Source: Streptomyces sp. AP-93 (GTDB taxonomy: Bacteria; Actinomycetota; Actinomycetes; Streptomycetales; Streptomycetaceae). From it: 64,000 nt of DNA. The DNA is taken from contig NZ_JALGBX010000026.1 of NCBI RefSeq assembly GCF_022808175.1, forward strand, positions 1-64,000, written 5' to 3'. The notes beneath the pieces were generated by a model. The model was given only the letters and a program-made list of their open reading frames with translations, was not told the origin of the DNA and ran no database searches. Each line of letters begins with the position of its first letter. Within the stretch, counting starts at the first letter, position 1. The translations under genes were made by a program, and so were the position numbers. Positions 8,885 to 18,719 of this stretch are shown here, piece by piece.

Positions 8885-8913
8885 CGCTTATTGTGCAACT
8901 AGGTGCATAAGCG
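8885..8913. promoter_or_regulatory. palindromic operator upstream of fadH
   Basis: TTGTGCAACTAGGTGCATAA (8891-8910) is a CTAG-centred palindrome matching at 16 of 20 positions. A second overlapping repeat, CGCTTAT/ATAAGCG, spans 8885-8913. Such CTAG-centred TGCA repeats resemble MarR- or TetR-type operators. It lies 50-78 bp upstream of the fadH ATG. The cognate regulator is not evident in the window. Confidence 0.5.
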
Positions 8914-9053
8914 AGCGCGGGACCACGCCTCCCGGAAATCCGGGGATTCCGGTGGCCACGGGCCCTCTCCCCGTCGGCACCTGTGGCGCAGTTCACGGCC
9001 CGGCTGATCGCCGGGGACGGGGGCGCCCGCACTCCCCGGATACCCTCTGGCGG

Positions 9054-9767
9054 ATGACGAGGAAGCCCCGGACCACCCGGCCGACCGAGCGCCGCGCCGT
9101 GACGGTGAACGGCGGGGTGCGCCTCGCCTACGAGGTCACCGGGCCCCCCGCCGGCCCGCCGGTGCTCCTGCTCCCCGCGCTCGGCGGGACCGTCGCCGAC
9201 TGGGCTGCCGTACGGGACGAACTCGCGCGGGAACGGCGGGTGTTCGCGCTGGACCTGCGCGGCCACGGAGCCAGCGCGCGGCCGTCCGCGTACTCGCTCC
9301 CGCTCATGCGGGACGACGTACTGGGCTTCCTGGACGCCCTCGGGCTCGACCGGGTGGACCTGGTGGGTCACTCGATGGGCGGTGTCGTCGCCTACCTGGT
9401 CGCCGCCGCGCAGCCGCACCGCGTCGGCCGCCTCGTCCTGGAGGACGCGCCCGCGCCGCTCCCCCGCGAGGCCGCGGCCCCCGTACGTCCCGAGGGCGAC
9501 CTCGCCTTCGACTGGGCGATGGTGCTCGCGGTCCGCCCCCAGCTCGACCGCCCGGACCCGGCCTGGCTGGCGGGCCTGTCCCGCATCACGGCCCCCACCC
9601 TGGTCGTGTACGGCGGCCCCGCCAGCCACCTGCCGCCCGCTTCCTTCGACGAGGTGGTCCGCCGCATCCCGGACGCCCGCCTGATCACCTTCCCGTACGG
9701 CCACTTGATCCACGCGGCGGCGCCCGGGGAGTTCACGGCGGCGGTCTCGTCCTTCCTCGCGCGGTGA
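9054..9767 (+). CDS. alpha/beta-fold hydrolase
   Basis: A 237-residue cytoplasmic hydrolase. The oxyanion-hole region is LLLPALGGTVADW, the nucleophile elbow is GHSMGG (Ser near residue 108), and a catalytic His is likely in YGHLIHAAAP near the C-terminus. No signal peptide. Substrate unknown. The ATG at 9054 starts the conserved core after a short basic tail. It overlaps the next gene by four bases (GTGA), so the pair is co-translated. Confidence 0.82.
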   Translation: MTRKPRTTRPTERRAVTVNGGVRLAYEVTGPPAGPPVLLLPALGGTVADWAAVRDELARERRVFALDLRGHGASARPSAYSLPLMRDDVLGFLDALGLDRVDLVGHSMGGVVAYLVAAAQPHRVGRLVLEDAPAPLPREAAAPVRPEGDLAFDWAMVLAVRPQLDRPDPAWLAGLSRITAPTLVVYGGPASHLPPASFDEVVRRIPDARLITFPYGHLIHAAAPGEFTAAVSSFLAR

Positions 9768-10558
9768 ACCCCGTCGGGGAAGTACACCCGGAGACGGCCC
9801 TCGCCAGGAGCTGGCTCGCCTCGGAGGGGGTGACTCAGGACGCGGGCGGCGCGTGGTGGAACGCGGACGACGATGCTCCGGGTGAACCGCCCGAAGCCAC
9901 GAACACGGACGACATCGCGGACACGTACGGATTCCTGGTCTTCGACGACGAACGGATCGACCCGGCCGACCGGGTCCGGGTGGCGCTCGGCCTGATGGAC
10001 CTGGTCGGCAGCCACGTCCTGGTGCACCGCCCGATCCACATGGCCCACCTCGGGCCCGCCGGGCCGCTGCCGATCGAGGTCCTGTGGAACGGCTACCGGC
10101 GGCGCCTGGAGGCCGAGCCGGCGCCGGAGGCCGTCATCGCCTCGCTGTGGCTCGACTGGTTCGAGCACTGGCAGACCGCCGAAGTCGCCTTCGAAGGGGT
10201 GCTCGGCCGGGATGCCGGGCGGATCCGCACCGGGGCCCCTGAGGGTTTCCTACGGCGGACCCAGCGGGTCCTGGAGTGTTCCGGACCGGTGCCGTGGCGC
10301 GCCAAGGAGCCCGCCTACCGGGCCGCCGCGGCCGTGCCGGAACTTCGTCAGGCCGTGTTCCGGGCCCTGCGGAGCAGCTATCACGACCTCTTCGGGCAGC
10401 TCGACCCGCCCGCCGCGCTGACTCTGCTGGACAGCTTGCCCCTGGCGCCCGCCACCGAGGACCTGGCCGCCCTGCGTGCCGTACTGGCGTCCGGGCACGC
10501 GAACCACTACCGCTCGCCGGACGCGTGGAGGGAGGCGGTGGGGCCCCTGCCCGGGTGA
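9764..10558 (+). CDS. hypothetical protein coupled to the hydrolase
   Basis: A 264-residue acidic protein with no membrane segment or motif that I recognise. Tryptophan-rich patches (AWWNADDDAPGEPP; WLDWFEHWQTAEVAFEGVLG) and an even codon pattern argue that it is real. The GTG start overlaps the hydrolase stop. Its own stop codon lies in the loop of a 19-bp terminator hairpin. Confidence 0.65.
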   Translation: MNPVGEVHPETALARSWLASEGVTQDAGGAWWNADDDAPGEPPEATNTDDIADTYGFLVFDDERIDPADRVRVALGLMDLVGSHVLVHRPIHMAHLGPAGPLPIEVLWNGYRRRLEAEPAPEAVIASLWLDWFEHWQTAEVAFEGVLGRDAGRIRTGAPEGFLRRTQRVLECSGPVPWRAKEPAYRAAAAVPELRQAVFRALRSSYHDLFGQLDPPAALTLLDSLPLAPATEDLAALRAVLASGHANHYRSPDAWREAVGPLPG

Positions 10559-10578
10559 TCCGGGCAGGGGCCCCACCG
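10536..10578. terminator. 19-bp perfect bidirectional terminator
   Basis: A 19-bp arm at 10536-10554 pairs perfectly with 10560-10578 around the loop GTGAT. The loop contains the stop codon of the rightward gene, and the mannosidase stop follows 10 bp to the right. It serves both convergent transcripts. Confidence 0.85.
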
Positions 10579-10587
10579 TCACCGTGG

Positions 10588-13500
10588 TCAGGCCCGGTGG
10601 AGGCGGACCGTGACGATCTGGAACGGGCGCAGGGTGAGGGGGATCGTGCCGTCCGGGGTGGGGGGCGAGACCGCCGTGCCGTCCAGGGGGCGTTCCAGGA
10701 GGTCGCTCTCGATCGCCGCCGCCAGCGGGAAGCCCGCCGCCAGGGTGGCGTGCGCGCGGCCGCCCCGGGATTCGTAGAGGCGGACGATCACGTCGCCGCT
10801 GCGGTCCTCGGCGAGCTTCACCGACTCGACCACCACCGCGTCCGCGTCGACCGCGACGAGCGGGGCGACCGGGCCCGCCCCGCGGAGCACGCGCTCCGGC
10901 AGGTTCAGGGCGTGGCCCTCGCGGACCGCGTCGCCGACGGCCGCGCCGGGGGCCAGCGAGAAGCGCAGGGTGTGCGCGCCCTGGTCGGTCTCCGGGTCCG
11001 GGTAGCGCGGGGCCCTCAGGAGGGACAGGCGGACGGTGGTGGTCTGGCCGCCGTCGGGGCGCATGTCGCGGGTCACGTCGTGACCGTAGGTGGAGTCGTT
11101 GAGGACCGCGACCCCCCAGCCCGGCTCCTCCGCGTGGATCCAGCGGTGCGCGCAGATCTCGAACTTAGCGGCCTCCCATGAGGTGTTGGTGTGGGTGGCC
11201 CGGTAGACGTGCCCGAACTGCGTTTCGGAGGCTGAGCGTTCGGCCTTGACGTCCAGCGGGAAAGCCGCCTTCAGGAACTTCTCCGTCTCGTGCCAGTCCA
11301 CGTCCGTGACGATGTCCACCGTCTTGGCCCCGGCCCGCAGGGTCACCGACTGGTCGACGCGGGACAGGCCGAACGAGCGGGTCACCCGTACGGTGGCCGA
11401 GGACGGACCGGCCTCGGTCACCTCCAGTGCGTCCACCTCCACCAGGTCGGTGACCTTGTTGCGGTAGAACTCGTCGATGTCCCACGCGTCCCACATGTTC
11501 GGGAAGTCGGGGTGGATCTGGAGCAGGTTCGCGGCGGCCCCCGGTGCGACCGATTCCCGCCCGGCCTCCAGGTCGTACGCGGACACGATCAGCCCGCGGC
11601 GGTCGATCTCCACGAGGAGCCGCCCGTTGGCCAGGACGTGGCCGCCGCCGTGGCGCTCCTCCACCGTGACGGCCTGCCCGGCCGCCGCCGGCCGGCCCGC
11701 CCCGCCGGCCGGGACTCCACGCCGGGTGTGCGGGGCGCAGTTGAAGACGAGCTCCTCCTCGCCTTCCCCCGCGAGGGCGCTCTGCGCGGCCACGGTGATC
11801 GCCGTCAGTTCCTCCCGCACTGCTCCGTACGTCTCGCGGGCCTCGCGGTGCACCCAGGCGATGGAGGAGCCGGGGAGGATGTCGTGGAACTGGTGGAGCA
11901 GCACGGTCTTCCAGATCCGCTCCAGGTCCTCGTACGGGTACGCGTACCCGGGGACCTTCACGGCGGCCGTGGAAGCCCACAACTCGGCTTCGCGCAGCAG
12001 TGATTCGCTGTGCCGGTTGCCTTGCTTGGTCTTGGCCTGGGAGGTGTAGGTGCCGCGGTGCAGCTCCAGGTAGAGCTCACCGGCCCAGACGGGCGCGTCC
12101 TCGTACTCGGCGTGCGCCTTCTCGAAGAACGCGTCGGGGCGCTCGATCTCCACGCGCGGGGAGCCTTCGAGGTCCCGCTGCCGCTTGGCGCGGCCGAGCT
12201 GCTCCCGGGTCGGGCCGCCGCCGCCGTCCCCCCACCCGAAGGGGGCCAGTGAGCGCGAACCACGGCCCTTCTCCTGGTAGTTGCGGGCGGCGTGCGCCAG
12301 CTGGGCTCCGCCGAGGTCGGAGTTGTAGGTGTCGACGGGCGGGAAGTGCGTGAAGACGCGGGTGCCGTCGATGCCCTCCCACCAGAAGGTGTGGTGGGGG
12401 AACTTGTTGACCTGCGACCAGGAGATCTTCTGCGTCAGGAACCACTGGGATCCGGAGAGTTTGACGATCTGCGGCATGGCGGCGGTGTAGCCGAAGGAGT
12501 CGGGCAGCCAGACGTTGTTCGTCTCGATGCCGAACTCGTCCATGAAGAACTTCTTGCCGTACAGGAACTGGCGGGCCATGGCCTCGCCGCCGACCATGTT
12601 GGTGTCGGACTCGACCCACATGCCGCCGACCGGCACGAACTGCCCGTCCGTGATCTTCTTCTTGACCCGCTCGAAGAGCTCGGGCCGGTAGGTCTTGATC
12701 CAGTCGAGCTGCTGCGCCTGCGACATGGCGAAGACGAACTCGGGGTGCTCCTCCATCAGGCCCAGCATGTTGGACGTGGTCCGCGCGACCTTGCGCACGG
12801 TCTCGCGCAGCGGCCACAGCCACGCGGAGTCGATGTGGGCGTGGCCGATCGCGCTGATCCGGTGCGCGGAGGCGTTGGCGGGGGCCGCCAGGACGCCGGC
12901 GAGCAGCGCGCGGGCGTCGGCCGCGGTGCCGGGGACGTCGCACAGGTCCACCGCGTCGAGGGCGGAGTCGATGGCGCGCAGGATCTCGTAGCGCCGGGCG
13001 TCGCGCTCGTCGAGCTGCGTCATCAGGTCGTAGAGGACTTCGAGGTCCTGTACGAGTTCCCAGACCTCGGTCTCGAAGACGGCGAGGTCCATCCGGGCGA
13101 GCCGGTAGAGGGGCTGGTCGCCACTGGTCTGCTTGTCGCCCTCGTAGGTGACCGAGTGGTCGACGAGGATCGGGTTGGACGCGCCTTCGACGTACCACTC
13201 GATGCGCTCGCCGCCGGCCGCCCGGTCGGCGACGCGCACCCAGTCGTTGTACGGGTTGAGCGCCTTGACCTCCCCGCCGTCGGCGCGGTGGACCAGGCCC
13301 TCGCACTGGAAGCCGGGCATCATCCGGTCGAAGCCGAGGTCGAGCACGGCTTCGACGGTGCGGCCGGCCCAGTCGGCGGGGACGGTGCCGGTGACCTTGA
13401 ACCAGGTGGTGCCCCAGGCCGGGCCCCACATCTCGCCGATGGCGCAGGGCTCGTAGGAGGCCGCCAGGCCCTCGGCCACGGGGACGGGCTCGCCGGGGGC

Positions 13501-13611
13501 CTCCCAGCGCTCGACGGTCAGCGGGACCGGGCGGGAGTGGACGGCGGGCTTGATGCGCTCCTTGAGGACACGGCGGAGGCGGTGTTCGGTGATGCTGCGG
13601 TCGTCGTGCAT
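10588..13611 (-). CDS. GH38 alpha-mannosidase
   Basis: A 1007-residue cytoplasmic alpha-mannosidase (no signal peptide), typical in length for bacterial GH38. Metal and catalytic motifs are all visible: GHAHIDSAWLWP near residue 255, VWLPDSFGYTAAMP with the nucleophile Asp near 370, and HQFHDILPGSSIAWVHRE near 580. The C-terminus is the beta-sandwich domain of the family. ATG at 13609-13611. The ABC transporter genes lie immediately upstream on the same strand, so it likely trims imported mannosides or N-glycan oligosaccharides. Confidence 0.93.
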   Translation of the reverse strand: MHDDRSITEHRLRRVLKERIKPAVHSRPVPLTVERWEAPGEPVPVAEGLAASYEPCAIGEMWGPAWGTTWFKVTGTVPADWAGRTVEAVLDLGFDRMMPGFQCEGLVHRADGGEVKALNPYNDWVRVADRAAGGERIEWYVEGASNPILVDHSVTYEGDKQTSGDQPLYRLARMDLAVFETEVWELVQDLEVLYDLMTQLDERDARRYEILRAIDSALDAVDLCDVPGTAADARALLAGVLAAPANASAHRISAIGHAHIDSAWLWPLRETVRKVARTTSNMLGLMEEHPEFVFAMSQAQQLDWIKTYRPELFERVKKKITDGQFVPVGGMWVESDTNMVGGEAMARQFLYGKKFFMDEFGIETNNVWLPDSFGYTAAMPQIVKLSGSQWFLTQKISWSQVNKFPHHTFWWEGIDGTRVFTHFPPVDTYNSDLGGAQLAHAARNYQEKGRGSRSLAPFGWGDGGGGPTREQLGRAKRQRDLEGSPRVEIERPDAFFEKAHAEYEDAPVWAGELYLELHRGTYTSQAKTKQGNRHSESLLREAELWASTAAVKVPGYAYPYEDLERIWKTVLLHQFHDILPGSSIAWVHREARETYGAVREELTAITVAAQSALAGEGEEELVFNCAPHTRRGVPAGGAGRPAAAGQAVTVEERHGGGHVLANGRLLVEIDRRGLIVSAYDLEAGRESVAPGAAANLLQIHPDFPNMWDAWDIDEFYRNKVTDLVEVDALEVTEAGPSSATVRVTRSFGLSRVDQSVTLRAGAKTVDIVTDVDWHETEKFLKAAFPLDVKAERSASETQFGHVYRATHTNTSWEAAKFEICAHRWIHAEEPGWGVAVLNDSTYGHDVTRDMRPDGGQTTTVRLSLLRAPRYPDPETDQGAHTLRFSLAPGAAVGDAVREGHALNLPERVLRGAGPVAPLVAVDADAVVVESVKLAEDRSGDVIVRLYESRGGRAHATLAAGFPLAAAIESDLLERPLDGTAVSPPTPDGTIPLTLRPFQIVTVRLHRA

Positions 13612-13727
13612 GACGGCTGCTCCAGAGTGGGGTGGACTGCGATCCTGCGGTCGGTCGGGGCGGGACGGCGGGCGGGGCGGGGGCGAAGCGTGGGGTCGGG
13701 CCGCCGGGGCCCGACCGGGCCGCCCGG

Positions 13728-14603
13728 TCAGGTCTTGATGGCTCCCTCGCCGACGCCCTTGAAGAAGAAGCGCTGGAGGGCGAAGAAGAGCAGCATCATC
13801 GGGATCAGCGCGGCCATCGCACCGGCGGCGATGATCCGCTGGTCGCTGACGGTGGTGGCGCCGGCCAGGGTCTTCAGGCCGAGCTGGAGGGTGTAGTTGT
13901 CGCTGTTGGTCAGCACCAGCAGGGGCCAGAGGAAGTCGTCCCAGGCGCCCATGAAGCTGGTAATGCAGACGACGGCCAGGGCTCCCTTGGCGGCGGGGAG
14001 GAAGACCCGGGTGAAGCGGGTCCACTCGTTCGCACCGTCCAGGACCGCGGCCTCCTCGACTTCCTTGGGGACGGAGAGGAAGGCCGATCGCATGATCATG
14101 ATGTTGAGGACGGAGACCGCGCCGGGCAGCCAGACACCGATGAGGGTGTCGACCAGGCCCATCTCCCGGACCGTGAGGAACATCGAGATCATCACGGACT
14201 CGAAGGGGAACATCAGCGTCGCCACCAGCACGGTGAAGACGATCTTGCGGCCCTTCCAGGCGGCCCGGGAGAGGGCGTAGCCGCCCATGGCCGCGAAGAG
14301 CATGTTCGAGGTGATGGCGAGCAGCGCCACCGTCAGGGTGTTGCCGACGTACTGGAACAGCGGGAACGACTCGGCGACCCGGAAGTAGTTGTCGAGGGTG
14401 GGCTGCGAGGGCAGCACCCCGTCGTACACGTTCTCGGTGCGGCCGCGGATCGAGGTCAGGAACTGCCAGACGATCGGTCCGAGCATGATCACGAGCATCA
14501 GGAGGAGCGTGGCGTACCGGCCGGCGAGGCCGATCCAGTACCGCCGCGCGTCGGCTCCGACGCGCTTGCCCGCCTTGTTCCCGAGGGACGCGAGGGCACT
14601 CAA
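13728..14603 (-). CDS. sugar ABC transporter permease, MalG type
   Basis: A 291-residue inner-membrane permease with six hydrophobic segments and the EAA loop (EEAAVLDGANEWTRFTRVFLP) that contacts the ATPase. Start taken as the TTG at 14601-14603, which overlaps the stop of the upstream permease as TTGA; no closer ATG or GTG precedes the conserved region. Works with the MalF-type permease and binding protein upstream and probably the divergent UgpC-type ATPase. Confidence 0.88.
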   Translation of the reverse strand: MSALASLGNKAGKRVGADARRYWIGLAGRYATLLLMLVIMLGPIVWQFLTSIRGRTENVYDGVLPSQPTLDNYFRVAESFPLFQYVGNTLTVALLAITSNMLFAAMGGYALSRAAWKGRKIVFTVLVATLMFPFESVMISMFLTVREMGLVDTLIGVWLPGAVSVLNIMIMRSAFLSVPKEVEEAAVLDGANEWTRFTRVFLPAAKGALAVVCITSFMGAWDDFLWPLLVLTNSDNYTLQLGLKTLAGATTVSDQRIIAAGAMAALIPMMLLFFALQRFFFKGVGEGAIKT

Positions 14604-15682
14604 CTTTCGTCTCCCTTCGAGAGACGGCGGCCCAGCAGGCTGAAGACCAGCGTCAGGAGGAACAACAGGATGGAGATGGCGGCCGCGTATCCGGTCTCGC
14701 CGGAGAAGCCGAGGCCGACCTGCCGGATGAGGAAGGGCAGGGTACGGGCGCCGCCGCCGGGACCGCCGCTCTCGCCGCCGAGGATGTAGATCTCGGTGAA
14801 GACGCGGAGCGCGGAAATCGCGGAGAGGGTGCCGACCAGCAGCATCATCGGCTTCACCTGGGGGACGGTGATGCTGAAGAAGCGGCGGACGGGGCCCGCG
14901 CCGTCGAGCGCGGCGGCCTCGTAGAGCGAGGTGGAGACGTTTCCGAGGGCGGCGAGGTAGAAGACCATGTAGTAGCCGAGGCCCTTCCACACGGTCACGA
15001 TCATCGCGGAGACCAGCAGCATGGTGCTGTCGGTCAGGAACGGGATCGGCTCGGAGATGATGCTCAGCTTCTGGAACAGCGTGTTGACCAGACCGTCGCT
15101 GCGCAGCACCCACTGCCAGATGAGGCCGACGACCACGGCCGAGGCGATCACCGGGGTGTAGAACGCCGAGCGGAAGAAGCCGATGCCGGGGACCTTCGTC
15201 TGGACGAGGACCGCGAGGGCCAGCGGCAGGAAGACCAGGCACGGGACGACGACCACGAGGTACAGCACGCTGTTGCCGGTGGCGACCCAGAAGTCGGGGT
15301 CGGCGAAGGCGCGGGTGTAGTTGTCGAAGCCGACGAACCCGCCGCCGCGCAGGATCTGCGCGTCGGTGAAGGAGAGGATCACGGTGTTGACGAACGGCCA
15401 GAGGCTGAACATCGTCACCATGATCAGGCCCGGGGCGAGGAAGAGGTACGGAGTCCACCACTTGCGGTGGCGCAGCCCGGTCTCGGCCTCCATCGCCTTC
15501 TTGGCCTGCTTCGCCTGCTTGGCCTTGGCCCTGCTCCGTGGGGCCTTGCCTCCGGGGTCCGCTGCCGCCGGCCCTCCGGTCTGCGACCAGGCCTGCACCG
15601 TGTCGAGGGTGGGCGCGGTGCCGGGCGCGTCCCGCGACGGGCCGGACTTCTCCCGCAGTTCCGGGCCTGAGGATGGACTCAT
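14600..15682 (-). CDS. sugar ABC transporter permease, MalF type
   Basis: A 360-residue permease. The first 80 residues are a hydrophilic tail with a Lys/Ala-rich stretch (SRAKAKQAKQAKKAMEAE). Six membrane segments follow, with the EAA loop EAAALDGAGPVRRFFSITVPQ near residue 265. ATG at 15680-15682 with AGGAGAGG upstream. Coupled to the second permease through TTGA. Confidence 0.88.
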   Translation of the reverse strand: MSPSSGPELREKSGPSRDAPGTAPTLDTVQAWSQTGGPAAADPGGKAPRSRAKAKQAKQAKKAMEAETGLRHRKWWTPYLFLAPGLIMVTMFSLWPFVNTVILSFTDAQILRGGGFVGFDNYTRAFADPDFWVATGNSVLYLVVVVPCLVFLPLALAVLVQTKVPGIGFFRSAFYTPVIASAVVVGLIWQWVLRSDGLVNTLFQKLSIISEPIPFLTDSTMLLVSAMIVTVWKGLGYYMVFYLAALGNVSTSLYEAAALDGAGPVRRFFSITVPQVKPMMLLVGTLSAISALRVFTEIYILGGESGGPGGGARTLPFLIRQVGLGFSGETGYAAAISILLFLLTLVFSLLGRRLSKGDES

Positions 15683-15714
15683 GGCGTCTGCCTCTCCTTT
15701 CTCCGCTGCCGCCG

Positions 15715-17049
15715 TCACTGCCGGGCCGTCTTCGCGAGCAGCTTGTTCGCCTCCTCCTGCGCCTTCTTCACCGCCGTCCTGGCGTCCTGCTCGCCCTTGA
15801 TGGCCTTCTGCATCTCGCGCACGACCACGTCGCCGACCTGGTTGGTCCACTGGACGGGGGTGTTGGCGTCGAGTCCTGCGGTCTTCAGCTGCTCGGCGCC
15901 GACGGCGCGGGCCAGCGTCTCCGCGTCCTTGCCGTCGCCCTTGTCGGCGAAGAAGGGGTCGGCGAGGCCGACGGCGTTGGAGGGGTAGATGGTGGCGTGC
16001 TTCGAGAACTCCACCTGGTTGGGGCCGTTGGTGAGCCACTTGGCGAACTCGGTCGCCGCGTCCATGTGCCGGGTGTCCTTCTTGATGCCGAGCGACTGGG
16101 CATAGATGCCGATGTGGCCGAGCTGCCCGGTGACCGCGTTCGCGACCTGCGTGTTCGCGTAGATCTGCGGGGCGTTCTGCTTGATGTCCTTGACGAAGCC
16201 CGGGGAGCCGGGACCGAAGACGATCTTGCCGCCGCCGTAGAGCTGGTTGATGTCGTCCTGCTTGAGCAGGGACTCCTTGGGCATGGCGCCCTTGGCGTAC
16301 AGGTCCTTCATCCGCTCGACCCACGCGACGGCCTTGTCGGTGTCGAAGGTGAACCGGTCCTGCTTCTCGTTCAGGATCGGGACGCCCATCTTCTGCCAGT
16401 CCCCGGGCAGCCGGCCCTTGGGGTCGGCCATGAAGGCGGAGTACTTGCCCCCGGACTTGGCGGCGATCTGCTCGGCGTAGTCGAAGAACTGCTCGACGCT
16501 GGTCGGCGGCTCGGCCGGGTCGAGACCGGCCTTCTCGAAGAGGTCCTTGTTGTACGTGAGGATCTCCGGGGTCACGTACCAGGGGTACGCGAACACGCTG
16601 TCCCCCTTGCCGGGCAGCTTGAACTGCTCCCAGGCGCCGGGGACGTAGTCCTTGGCCACCTCGGGGTCGAGCTTCGCCACGTCCGCCAGCATGCCGCGGT
16701 CGCCGAGGAGCTGGAAGGAGTCGGTGGAGAGGTTGACCACGTCCGGGAGGGCCCCGGCCTGGGCGTCGGCGACGATCTTCTCGTTGTAGCCGTCGCCCGG
16801 CACGTCCTCCCATTTGACCTTCGCGTCCGGGTACTTCTTCTCGAACGCGTCGATGACCCCCTGGACGTACGACGTGAACATGGGCTTCAGCTGGAGCGTG
16901 CGGAACGTGATCTGACCGGCCACCTTGCCGGTCCGCTCCCCCTCCTTCACGTCTCCGGCGCCACCACTCATGCCACACGCGGAGGTCGCGAAGAAAGTGC
17001 CGGCCACGAGCGTGGTGATGGCTATACGGGTCACGTTCTTACGGGTCAT
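15715..17049 (-). CDS. extracellular sugar-binding lipoprotein
   Basis: A 444-residue family-1 solute-binding protein. The signal peptide (MTRKNVTRIAITTLVAGTFF) ends in ATSAC, giving a lipidated Cys at residue 25. The mature protein shows typical SBP features: AGALPDVVNLSTDSFQLL, PWYVTPEILTYNKDLFEKAG and VTGQLGHIGIYAQSLGI. First gene of the uptake operon SBP-permease-permease-mannosidase. The ligand is inferred to be a mannose-containing glycan from the linked GH38. Confidence 0.9.
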   Translation of the reverse strand: MTRKNVTRIAITTLVAGTFFATSACGMSGGAGDVKEGERTGKVAGQITFRTLQLKPMFTSYVQGVIDAFEKKYPDAKVKWEDVPGDGYNEKIVADAQAGALPDVVNLSTDSFQLLGDRGMLADVAKLDPEVAKDYVPGAWEQFKLPGKGDSVFAYPWYVTPEILTYNKDLFEKAGLDPAEPPTSVEQFFDYAEQIAAKSGGKYSAFMADPKGRLPGDWQKMGVPILNEKQDRFTFDTDKAVAWVERMKDLYAKGAMPKESLLKQDDINQLYGGGKIVFGPGSPGFVKDIKQNAPQIYANTQVANAVTGQLGHIGIYAQSLGIKKDTRHMDAATEFAKWLTNGPNQVEFSKHATIYPSNAVGLADPFFADKGDGKDAETLARAVGAEQLKTAGLDANTPVQWTNQVGDVVVREMQKAIKGEQDARTAVKKAQEEANKLLAKTARQ

Positions 17050-17465
17050 CGTCGCCGCCTTCGGGGGGAGTTCCGGCCTCGTCGCCGGATCACTGGGCCC
17101 AAACTCACCCGAAATGAAGATTCCGTCAATATGACCAAAGTCCCGAGCGGCAGGTACCCGTACGTCCCGAATTACGACAGAGAAGGGGACGGCAGTCCGA
17201 AAGTCACTCCACGACCACCACTCTGACCTGCACTGATGCGCTTTAGTCCTTACCGACTTTGGCGTGATATCGATTCGATAACGAACTGGTCCGGCCGATG
17301 GAGGTTGACTTCTTATCGCCGATTAACCAAAACTTGCACTAATGCGGTTTACCTCGCACACCGACACCGCGAACTGCGAACTGCGAAACAGCTCCGCCAC
17401 TCCTGCCGACCCCACCCACACGGATCGCCCGGCACGTACCGCCGGTGAAAGAGGGATTGACAGCC
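17050..17465. promoter_or_regulatory. divergent control region of the glycan-uptake genes
   Basis: This 416-bp gap lies between the divergent binding-protein and ATPase genes and is clearly AT-richer than its flanks. It holds a perfect palindrome TATCGATTCGATA (17268-17280), a direct repeat TGCACTGATGCGCTTTA / TGCACTAATGCGGTTTA (17229 and 17335, 106 bp or about ten turns apart), CCAAAGTC (17136) matched by GACTTTGG (17255) as an inverted pair, and GCGAACT-type triplets at 17366-17385. These suggest cooperative sugar-repressor binding. No gene is seen here. Confidence 0.6.
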
Positions 17466-18557
<1,092 letters not shown>

Positions 18558-18719
18558 CCCCGGGGCGCGAGAGGGTCGCGCGCAGTCGTTGGGTTGGTCT
18601 GGTTTTCCTGGGTGTTGGACGGGATCTTGTGGTGTTGCGTGTCCTTGTCGGGTTGGGCTCGTTTCGTATGTGGGTCCGATGATCGGACAGTAGGTCGCGG
18701 GCGGGGCGGGGGTGTGGGT

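Noticed and set aside
6760..8910. 716-codon plus-strand frame opposite fadH
   Set aside because: The composition is Gly/Val/Asp/Ala repeats typical of the antisense frame of a GC-rich gene; the opposite strand has every FadH motif.
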